Origin: Nocardia sp. NBC_01329
GTDB taxonomy: Bacteria; Actinomycetota; Actinomycetes; Mycobacteriales; Mycobacteriaceae
Direction: 5' to 3'
DNA: 64,000 nucleotides
Assembly: GCF_035956715.1 (NCBI RefSeq)
Contig: NZ_CP108381.1
Coordinates: 3,348,001 to 3,412,000, forward strand
Shown: in pieces, positions 44,821 to 51,552 of the stretch
How positions within the stretch are numbered: the stretch's first letter is position 1
How the letters are laid out: each line of letters opens with the position of its first letter
Notes under the pieces: model-generated
The model's input: the letters and a program-made list of their open reading frames with translations, nothing else
What the model was told of the DNA's origin: nothing
The model's database searches: none
Program-made: the position numbers and the translations under genes

Positions 44821-46950
44821 ATGACCGGGCCTTGGGACCGGCTGGACGCGGTCGTAATGCACCACATCGTGAACACCCTCGGCTGGCCGGGACTACGCCC
44901 GCTCCAGCAGGACGCCATCGCACCGATACTCGACGGCGCGGACGCGATCCTGCTGGCGCCCACCGCCGGCGGGAAAACCGAAGCCGCCTGTTTTCCGCTA
45001 CTCACCGCAATGACAAACCAGGAGTGGACCGGAATATCGGTGCTGTACCTCTGTCCGCTCAAGGCACTGCTGAACAACCTCGAGCACCGGCTCGACAGCT
45101 ACGCGCAGTGGATCGGCCGGCACGCAGCGCTCTGGCACGGCGACGTCACACCTTCCCGGCGTAATCGAATCCGGCGCGATCCACCCGATATCCTGCTCAC
45201 CACACCGGAATCGCTGGAAGCAATGCTGATCGGTACGAAAACCGAGCACGATATCCTGCTCGGTACAGTCCGTGCGGTCGTAGTCGACGAGGTGCACGCC
45301 TTCGCCGGAGACGATCGCGGCTGGCATCTGCTGGCGGTACTGGAGCGGCTGCAACGTCTCACCGGGCGGCCGATCCAGCGCATCGGGTTGTCCGCTACTG
45401 TCGGAAACCCCGATGAACTGCTCACCTGGCTACAGGGGTCGGGAGCGGGTAGCCGACCCGGGCAGGTCGTCGCGCCGGATGTCCTGCCTGTATCGGAAAT
45501 TCCCGCATCGTCCGCTCCGACCGGGGAGGTGGAGCTCGACTATGTCGGTTCGCTGGAAAACGCCGCGAAGGTGATCGCAGTTCTGCACCTGGGCGAAAAA
45601 CGCCTGGTCTTCTGCGATTCCCGACGCCAGGTGGAAGAACTCGGCGCCGCCCTGCGGGAACGCGGGGTAACGGTGTTTCTGTCACACGCGTCGCTGTCGA
45701 TCGACGAACGGACCCGCGCCGAACTCGCCTTCGCCGAAGCCCGTGATTGTGTCATCGTTGCCACCTCGACACTGGAGCTCGGCATCGACGTCGGCGATCT
45801 CGACCGGGTGATCCAGATCGACGCGCCCGCCACCGTCGCCTCATTCCTGCAGCGTATCGGACGCACCGGCCGCCGGACCGGGACCACCCGCAACTGTCTG
45901 TTCCTCGCCACTACCGAGGACGCGCTACTTCAAGCCGCCGGTCTACTACTGCTGTGGGCGCGCGGATGGGTCGAGCCGATCACACCCCCCGCACAACCCC
46001 GCCACCTCGTCGCGCAGCAATTACTAGCAGTCACACTCCAACACGGCACCCTCGGCGACCGGATATGGACCGAAGAATGGAACGGACTAGCTCCATTCGA
46101 CGCATCCGCTGCCCCCATCCTGCGACATCTCCTCGCCAACGGTTACCTCGACGAGGACGGCGGGCTACTACATATCGGGCCTGCCGCCGAGAAACGCTTC
46201 GGCACCCGGCACTTCCTGGAGCTCACCGCCGCGTTCACCGCCCCACCCCAGTTCACTGTGCTCGCCGGCCGTCAGGAGATCGGACAAGCGGATCTCAGCG
46301 CGCTCACCGACGACCGGGCGGGCGCCCGACGTCTGCTGCTCGCCGGGCGCAGTTGGCAGGTGGGCTACATCGATTGGAAGCGACGTCGGGTGTTCGTCGA
46401 GCCCGCGGACGGCGGGGGTGTCGCGAAATGGTCCGATCGAGGAATCCGCGGACTCTCGTTCGAATTCACCCGTGCGATCCGCGCTGTACTGCGCGGAGCT
46501 GATCCTCCTGTCGACCTCACACGGCGAGCAACAGCCAGACTCGCGGAACTGCGTGCCGCCCGGGCCAGCAGCACGATCGATGACGGGACGACAGTCGTAC
46601 ACTCCGGGCCCGCCGCAACGCGGTGGTGGACATGGGCTGGATATCGGGCCAATGCCACACTGGCCGCCGGGCTGCCGACGGCTGCCACGGGGCGCCGACC
46701 GGATGATTTCGGTATTACGCTTCGGCCCGACCTCACAGCCGAGGAATGGCTGATTGTCCTCACGACAGCACGCGCCGCACTCCCCGATCTCGAACTGCCC
46801 ACCGTTGATAGGCGGGCTGTGGACGGACTGAAGTTCTCCGATGTGCTCCCACCTGATCTCGCCGGAGCGACCGCCTCCGCTCGACTCGCCGATCTCGACG
46901 GCGCACGCCGAGTACTCAGTGAGAATGTACGGTTCCTCCGCATCGCTTGA
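44821..46950 (+). CDS. brxHI: BREX-2 DEAD/DEAH-box helicase BrxHI
   Basis: 709 residues from the ATG at 44821: MTGPWDRLDAVVMHHIVNTL. Motif I is LAPTAGGKTEAACFPLL (about 43-58), motif II is VVDEVHAFAGDDRGWHLLAV (about 153), and motif VI is QRIGRTGRRTGTTRNCLFLA (about 343). The C-terminal region resembles Lhr-type helicases (EPADGGGVAKWSDRGIRGLS). BrxHI completes the BREX-2 gene set. The 67-bp gap to brxD holds no better in-frame start. Confidence 0.92.
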   Translation: MTGPWDRLDAVVMHHIVNTLGWPGLRPLQQDAIAPILDGADAILLAPTAGGKTEAACFPLLTAMTNQEWTGISVLYLCPLKALLNNLEHRLDSYAQWIGRHAALWHGDVTPSRRNRIRRDPPDILLTTPESLEAMLIGTKTEHDILLGTVRAVVVDEVHAFAGDDRGWHLLAVLERLQRLTGRPIQRIGLSATVGNPDELLTWLQGSGAGSRPGQVVAPDVLPVSEIPASSAPTGEVELDYVGSLENAAKVIAVLHLGEKRLVFCDSRRQVEELGAALRERGVTVFLSHASLSIDERTRAELAFAEARDCVIVATSTLELGIDVGDLDRVIQIDAPATVASFLQRIGRTGRRTGTTRNCLFLATTEDALLQAAGLLLLWARGWVEPITPPAQPRHLVAQQLLAVTLQHGTLGDRIWTEEWNGLAPFDASAAPILRHLLANGYLDEDGGLLHIGPAAEKRFGTRHFLELTAAFTAPPQFTVLAGRQEIGQADLSALTDDRAGARRLLLAGRSWQVGYIDWKRRRVFVEPADGGGVAKWSDRGIRGLSFEFTRAIRAVLRGADPPVDLTRRATARLAELRAARASSTIDDGTTVVHSGPAATRWWTWAGYRANATLAAGLPTAATGRRPDDFGITLRPDLTAEEWLIVLTTARAALPDLELPTVDRRAVDGLKFSDVLPPDLAGATASARLADLDGARRVLSENVRFLRIA

Positions 46951-47309
46951 GCGTTCACACACGGAGGCGACTCGCTTCTACCCGCATCCATTCCGAGAAG
47001 CCGTCCGCGTGACCGCTGACTGGGCGCTCCGGCCAGTCCCGAGCGTCTATCTCACGATCCGCCTAGCTGAACCGGCCAACAAGCAGGAAGTTTTATCGAC
47101 ACTGCGGCTTGAAACCAACTTTCAGCCACATGAACGATGGAAGCCTGGAGCTGACCCCAGCCGCCCGTGGGCGTAGTGATGGTGTCCGGAGGGGGACACA
47201 GCGGCTATCCACAGAGATCGAACTGCGGAAACACTGACGCATCTGAGAGTGGTTGTTCGTGGCACTGGTTCGCCATGTGGAGGTTCACGCCAACCCCATC
47301 GCTCACTAG
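46951..47309. other. Island edge without a convincing gene
   Basis: A plus-strand frame (46841-47176) of 111 codons contains ADWALRPVPSVYLTIRLAEP but has no family match and begins inside brxHI. A small hairpin GTGTCC-GGAGGG-GGACAC lies near 47181-47198 and may end the BREX transcript. The stretch ends at the target duplication of the second IS element. Confidence 0.4.
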
Positions 47310-48254
47310 GCAGTGTCCTCAAAGCCACATGAGCAGGCTGGCCAGGTCGAGCATCCCGCGATAGGAAGTGGCGGTCTTGTCGTAGCGGGTGGCGATCGCT
47401 CGATACTGTTTGAGCCGGTTGAAGCAGCGTTCGACCACGTTACGGCGCCGACAGGCCACGGGATCGAACACCGGCGGACGGCCACCGGCACTGCCCCGGC
47501 GACGCCGGTTGGCCTGCTGATCGACGCGTTCGCCGAATCGTGGCGGCAATACCACGAGCGCGCAGGTGAGCGCGGATCGCGCGGGTGGAGTATCCCTTGT
47601 CGGCCAGGACCCGCCGCGGACGCTTCCACGACTGGCCTCGTCCTGGTTTCGGCATCCAGATCCCGGCCAAGACCTGGGTGAACATGGTGCAGTCGTTGAT
47701 GTTGCCCGCGGTCAGCAGCAGTGTCAACGGTCGACCGTGACCGTCACACGCCAAATGGATTTTCGTAGTCGGGCCACCGCGCGAACGTCCGATGGCATGA
47801 TCAACTGGCTCGCTGTGCCCGCACCCGGATCCGTTGTCCCCCTGTGTGAACCACACGCGCTCGAGCGCCGGCCGCGTGCTGATGCACGCGTACGAGCGAG
47901 GAATCCACCGACACCTCACGATCGAGTTCATCGATCGCTTCGGCGATCACCTGCACCTGCGCCACGAGCATCGCCAGGGTGCCGTTGCGGGACCACCGCC
48001 AGAACCGGTTGTAAACCGTTTTCCAGGGCCCGTATCGTTCGGGCAGGTCCCGCCACGCCACTCCGGTCTTGGCCTTGTAGAGCATCGCGTTCAGGATCCG
48101 ACGGTCATCCACCCGTGGGCGGCCTTTTGCTCCCGAGACCGGCAACAACGGCTCGATCGTGCGCCACTGCTCCTCGGTCAACTGATGCCTACGCGCCACG
48201 ACCACACATCAAATCAAACCGACACCTCAACCGCACAAGCTTTGAGGACACTCT
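47310..48254 (-). mobile_element. Second IS5-family insertion sequence, about 945 bp
   Basis: The inverted ends share AGTGTCCTCAAAGC: GCAGTGTCCTCAAAGC at the left (47310-47325) and the complement of AGAGTGTCCTCAAAGC at the right (48239-48254). CTAG flanks both sides (47306-47309 and 48255-48258) as a short target duplication, typical of the IS427-like group. The transposase is on the minus strand, in two or three frames. This element is not a copy of the one at 7677, since both ends and proteins differ. Confidence 0.82.
47319..48205 (-). pseudogene. IS5-family transposase in three frames
   Basis: The first frame (48205-47801) starts MVVARRHQLTEEQWRTIEPL and runs through RRILNAMLYKAKTGVAWRDL to SVDSSLVRVHQHAAGA. 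The next part, GCGHSEPVDHAIGRSRGGPT and TKIHLACDGHGRPLTLLLTA, lies in another frame, entered by a +1 shift near 47840-47870. The C-terminus, ERVDQQANRRRRGSAGGRPP, VFDPVACRRRNVVERCFNRL and KQYRAIATRYDKTATSYRGM, is in a third frame after a one-base insertion near 47540. One shift may be programmed; the second should inactivate the enzyme. Confidence 0.75.
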
Positions 48255-48464
48255 CTAGCAGACTCTGCGCCGCATAGGTCGGCAGGGATCACCGGATCGG
48301 GCTGAGAGGATTTGAACCTACGATCACTTGACCCCAGTTCTAGTACTGACGCATTTTCGCACGTCAATCGCTCTCTTCCAGGATGCGCCCGATACGCGGA
48401 ACGAATGGTCGAGCGTTGCTGCGCACGATGTGTGGCCCCAAAAATCGGCGAGCTGGGTGCAGAG

Positions 48465-48626
48465 TCAGGCGCCCCGGGGGGCATACATGATGACCGCGAC
48501 GCCGGCCAGGCAGATGATCGCGCCGGTGATGTCCCAGCGGTCGGGCCGGAATCCGTCCAGGGCCATGCCCCAGAGTAGGGATCCGGCGACGAAGACTCCG
48601 CCGTAGGCGGCGAGGATGCTCTTGAA
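48465..48626 (-). pseudogene. YnfA (UPF0060) C-terminal fragment
   Basis: Minus strand, ending in TGA at 48465-48467: [53 protein letters not shown]. This is the C-terminal half of the small four-span YnfA membrane protein family. The N-terminal half is replaced by the P-type ATPase remnant described next, in a different frame, so the two genes were joined by a deletion. Confidence 0.75.
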
Positions 48627-48639
48627 CGGGAGAAGCTTC

Positions 48640-48948
48640 GCCGTAACCCCCGCCGGGCACCATGATCAGGTCGGCGGCGGCGATGGCGACTCGATGCCCC
48701 GCCGACCGCAATTCTGCGATCTTGGTGACCTTGTCCTGTGGGAGCAGATCGGCGAACACCTCGGTGACACCGACCTTCTCGTCGACCGACCGCGCAGCGA
48801 CAGCGTTGTCTCCGGTGAGTATCACTGTGCGCAAGCCGAGCCGGTGCAGCCGGGCGATCGCGGCGGGCGCCGAATCCCAGCGGCGTGAGTCCGGAACCGG
48901 CCGGCAAGACGCCAGTGCCGCTTCGGACGCCGCGATGATCACACTCAC
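48640..48948 (-). pseudogene. Metal-transporting P-type ATPase fragment
   Basis: The minus-strand frame contains APAAIARLHRLGLRTVILTG, DNAVAARSVDEKVGVTEVFA and DLLPQDKVTKIAELRSAGHR followed directly by [11 protein letters not shown]. This is the P-domain of a heavy-metal P1B ATPase with the conserved TGDN. The GDGxND hinge motif and the following segment, normally between GHRVA and AADL, are deleted, as are the membrane parts. It is non-functional debris. A metal ATPase once near the copper chaperone gene is a plausible source. Confidence 0.75.
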
Positions 48949-49019
48949 ACCGTCAGCACGACGCGGGAAGGTATCCGCTCCTGGGAACCGGGAGACAGTT
49001 GTGCGCGGCTATTCGGGGT

Positions 49020-49390
49020 ATGAAGTGCGAAACGGTCCGTGAGGCACTCTCGGCACGCATCGACGGCGAAGACGAGCTGATCAGCGTCGATATCACTGAT
49101 CGCCATCTGTCCGTATGTCCGGCTTGCGACGACTGGTACCAGCGCGCCGAAGCCCTGCATCACGCAATGATCCTGCACACCACGCCCTGGCCCCGGACCG
49201 CACCGGCACCATCATGGCGCAGCTGCCACCGCGCCATGAGCGAGCGGCCCTCGGCGTCGTGGTCATCACTCGGACCGCGCTCGCCTCGGCCCAGCTGTTC
49301 ACAGCCATCGGACACGCGCAGGACGCGGACATAATGGGCCGCGGGAGCGCCGCGTGGAATGTCGCGATCGGCGTCGGGACATCGTCACCA
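49020..49390 (+). pseudogene. zf-HC2 zinc-finger membrane protein, frameshifted
   Basis: Starts MKCETVREALSARIDGEDEL at the ATG 49020 and contains the HxxxCxxC zinc-finger pattern in DRHLSVCPACDDWYQRAEAL, typical of anti-sigma-factor-like zf-HC2 proteins. After about residue 60 the expected continuation (RTGTIMAQLPPRHERAALGV, then TALASAQLFTAIGHAQ and SAAWNVAIGVG) is in another frame, shifted near 49170-49200, and the C-terminal membrane part is missing after about 49390. The gene is probably inactive, or a sequencing error plus a real truncation explains it. Confidence 0.65.
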
Positions 49391-49417
49391 TCGCACGGCC
49401 GGTATCCCATGACCTTG

Positions 49418-49460
49418 TAGTCGGACGTCAGCGGCCCGCAAGGTAGTCGGACGTCAGCGG
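49418..49460 (+). repeat. Two direct repeats of 17 bp upstream of the copper chaperone gene
   Basis: TAGTCGGACGTCAGCGG occurs at 49418-49434 and 49444-49460, a 26-bp period, with the following CCGC/AAG-like bases nearly matching too. The spacing is slightly more than two helical turns, so it could be a tandem protein-binding site or a short duplication. Confidence 0.5.
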
Positions 49461-49498
49461 TCCGCGAGCCACCATCACGCCATATAGCGCTCGACTTT

Positions 49499-49518
49499 CC
49501 GCCGAACCGGTTCGGCGG
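49499..49518. promoter_or_regulatory. Perfect 20-bp palindrome upstream of the copper chaperone gene
   Basis: CCGCCGAACCGGTTCGGCGG is an exact palindrome without a loop, 94 bp before the chaperone start. A loop-free palindrome of this size suits a dimeric regulator better than a terminator. Whether it is a metal-sensor operator cannot be told from the sequence. Confidence 0.5.
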
Positions 49519-49612
49519 GAACTCGAGGCGCTTCGCGTCCGACTTACTTCACGTCCGAAAGGTGACGCACTGTGGTTGTGTCACCGCATGTTCGATGCGA
49601 AAAGGGTGTGAC

Positions 49613-49822
49613 GTGGCCGAAGAGGTATATCGGGTAACGGGGATGACGTGCGGGCATTGCGCGCAGCATGTGACATCCGAGGTCCAGAAACTGCCGGGAG
49701 TCACCGGAGTCGATGTCGATGTGGAACAGGGCCGGGTCACCGTGCGCAGCGCAGCCGCACTGCCGGCGGCGGAAGTCCGTGCGGCTGTCGAAGGGGCGGG
49801 GTATCAGCTGGTCGATGCCTAG
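49613..49822 (+). CDS. Heavy-metal-associated domain protein, copper chaperone type
   Basis: 69 residues from a GTG at 49613 that has AAAGGG at 8-10 nt. The GMTCGHC motif (TGMTCGHCAQHVTSEVQKLP) is the metal-binding loop of CopZ/Atx1 domains, followed by GVTGVDVDVEQGRVTVRSAA and the end AVEGAGYQLVDA. Monovalent copper binding through two cysteines is expected. An ATG 18 nt earlier has no ribosome binding site. No intact CopA lies beside it: only a P-type ATPase remnant upstream. A terminator follows. Confidence 0.88.
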   Translation: MAEEVYRVTGMTCGHCAQHVTSEVQKLPGVTGVDVDVEQGRVTVRSAAALPAAEVRAAVEGAGYQLVDA

Positions 49823-49834
49823 CCGGTAGGGATA

Positions 49835-49877
49835 GCGAGCGGTGCCCGCCCTCAAGGAGGGCCACCACTCGCTTTTT
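49835..49877 (+). terminator. Rho-independent terminator of the copper chaperone gene
   Basis: GCGAGCGGTG pairs imperfectly with CACCACTCGC, with an inner GCCCT/AGGGC stem, and TTTTT follows at 49873-49877. It lies 13 bp after the stop codon. Confidence 0.7.
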
Positions 49878-49914
49878 CCGGCTGCGAGACTGCCGCTTTC
49901 GTCCTCGCTATCCC

Positions 49915-50778
49915 TCAGGCAGCAGCTTCGGGTTCGTCGTCGTAGAGGGTGACGCGCCAGGATTCCGCCGGTTCTTCGGTGGGGTTGTGCAGTGACCGGT
50001 GTGCCAGGGCGATGTTGTCCCAGATGAGCAGGTCGCCGACATCGAATCTTTGCAGGTGGATGGCGGGATGCTCGGCGTCCGGGTCGAGTTGTCCGGTGGT
50101 GGAGAGTAATTGCTCGAGCATGTCGGACTTCTGATGTCCGTCGGAGTCCTCGATCGTTTCGGTGGCACCCTCGCTCACATAGAGCACCTGCTCGCCGGTG
50201 TGGGGATGGCGGATCACCGTTGGTCGCCGGACCGGTGGTGTACGCGTGTCGATTTCGGCGAGGAGGTCGCCGATCGGCCGATAGACGTCGCCGGGACGTA
50301 TCTTGAACTTCCTTCGCGGGGTGTGGATTGCGACTGTCTCGGATGCCGCGCGGGCCAGTTCCGGTTCGAGCTGTCGATACGCTGCGGCGAGGTCGATGAA
50401 CAGCGTGCCCCGCCGTTCGCTGGGTACCCGGCGTGGCGAGATGATCGTCAGGTCGAACGGCCGTGGCATGAATTGGTAGTCGGAGTGCCAGAATTGGCCG
50501 GTCTTGGGAACGCCCAGGCGACGCCCGGCGGTGGCGATATTCGACGAGACGAAGACCTCGGGTACATCGGGATGGTGGTAGATCGGCTCGTAGTAGAGCT
50601 GTGGCGTACCCAGTCGGCGCCCGAACTCGAGTAGCTCGGCGGAATCGAGGTGTTGCTCCTTCACGATGACGATCCGGTGGCGGTAGACCGCTTGCTTCAA
50701 CCTGCGGACATCTACATCGGAGCCGGGGTCGAAGCCCTCGGCGATAACACCCATCCCGGGTTGCGGACTGAACTTCAT
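49915..50778 (-). CDS. TauD/TfdA-family Fe(II) dioxygenase, Rv0097/ScoE-like
   Basis: The ATG at 50776-50778 follows AGGAGA and gives 287 residues. The metal-binding triad is visible as H98-x-D100 (QFWHSDYQFMPRP) and a distal histidine at about 260 (WDNIALAHRSLHN), with the 2-oxoglutarate-binding arginine region near ESWRVTLYDD. The neighbours decide the role: divergent from it lie a FcoT-like thioesterase and an acyl-ligase/NRPS. The same trio of TauD enzyme, FcoT and acyl ligase occurs in the mycobacterial Rv0097-Rv0101 and Streptomyces sco loci, where ScoE-type enzymes convert an N-carboxymethyl-amino acyl chain to an isonitrile. Isonitrile formation here is inferred, since family membership alone does not prove it. 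Confidence 0.8.
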   Translation of the reverse strand: MKFSPQPGMGVIAEGFDPGSDVDVRRLKQAVYRHRIVIVKEQHLDSAELLEFGRRLGTPQLYYEPIYHHPDVPEVFVSSNIATAGRRLGVPKTGQFWHSDYQFMPRPFDLTIISPRRVPSERRGTLFIDLAAAYRQLEPELARAASETVAIHTPRRKFKIRPGDVYRPIGDLLAEIDTRTPPVRRPTVIRHPHTGEQVLYVSEGATETIEDSDGHQKSDMLEQLLSTTGQLDPDAEHPAIHLQRFDVGDLLIWDNIALAHRSLHNPTEEPAESWRVTLYDDEPEAAA

Positions 50779-51009
50779 GGAACATCTCCTGCCGAACGAA
50801 GCCTTCGACGCGCGAGCGAAAACGCCACGACGTCTGCCGAGTAGTCGGGCCGCGATGGTCGCGAGTTCCAGGACTCCGAGCAGATGTGATGTCTTGAACA
50901 CCACCTGGTCCGTTCGATGTGATGGCCGATATTTCGCGGGTCAGCGGGAACTCATCCGGCAATCGGTCCGACTTCCTGTTGGAGAGTCGTGAATCGAAAG
51001 GCGTTGAAT
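50779..51009. promoter_or_regulatory. Divergent control region of the metallophore-type locus
   Basis: 231 bp separate the dioxygenase from the thioesterase gene. AAAGG precedes the thioesterase ATG. I looked for an IdeR iron box (TTAGG-rich 19-mer) and for a clear Zur-type palindrome and saw neither. The dioxygenase frame stays open 42 codons into this region, but without family match. Confidence 0.45.
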
Positions 51010-51552
51010 ATGACGACAACAGCTCGCCGGGACAGTGTCGATGGCCTGGAGATAGCGCACGACACCGATCTGCTCACCGAGGTGTTGCAGGTTTATCGAC
51101 CCGAGGCTCGCTATCTGCGGCAGATGACGCACCGGTTCGACGGCGAGACGATCAGGGCCGACGCGGAACTCGCGATCGAGGGTTCGTGCTACATCGACGA
51201 AACCGGACATCTCAACGCCGTCGATGCGCTGATCGGCTACAACCAGATGGCCTACCTGACCATCGCGACCATGATCCGGCACTCGGTCGGTCCGGTCTTC
51301 AGCGAGTGGTCGATGGCGGAATTCCGCCGCCGCCATCTGCCTCATATGGTGATCGCTGACAGCAGGTTCACCTTCAAACGCCCGATCGACTCCCGCCGGT
51401 TCCGCGCCGAGCTGGTCTTCGACCGCATCGAGCCCTACCGTGCGGGATCGCAGGAGCGCATCGCATTGACCACCTCGGTCGGCTTCGGCAACGACACGCT
51501 CGGTGGCTGCCGGGGCGAGGTTCGCGTGGTGATCATCGACGAGGCACAGTGA
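51010..51552 (+). CDS. fcoT: FcoT-like long-chain acyl thioesterase
   Basis: 180 residues from the ATG at 51010 (a GTG at 50989 is an alternative). A hot-dog fold protein resembling Rv0098 and ScoD: LLTEVLQVYRPEARYLRQMT, AIEGSCYIDETGHLNAVDAL, IGYNQMAYLTIATMIRH, SRFTFKRPIDSRRFRAELVF. FcoT-type proteins act in isonitrile lipopeptide synthesis, where ScoD-type enzymes are proposed to add glycine to an enoyl-ACP. The conserved GH.NAV..L..NQ..Y pattern is present. The stop overlaps the start of the megasynthase (TGATG or GTGA), so expression is coupled. Confidence 0.85.
   Translation: MTTTARRDSVDGLEIAHDTDLLTEVLQVYRPEARYLRQMTHRFDGETIRADAELAIEGSCYIDETGHLNAVDALIGYNQMAYLTIATMIRHSVGPVFSEWSMAEFRRRHLPHMVIADSRFTFKRPIDSRRFRAELVFDRIEPYRAGSQERIALTTSVGFGNDTLGGCRGEVRVVIIDEAQ

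Noticed and set aside
7677..48254. A composite transposon formed by the two IS elements
   Set aside because: The elements differ in ends and transposase sequence, so they could not move the island together in the standard way.
48295..48345. tRNA-like stretch with GGTTCAAATCC on the minus strand
   Set aside because: The T-arm-like sequence has no properly pairing T stem, and neither an anticodon stem nor a 5' acceptor half could be folded. At most it is a remnant or old attachment site.
50779..51009. An IdeR iron box or Zur site controlling the metallophore-type locus
   Set aside because: No sequence close to the known consensus could be seen in the divergent region.
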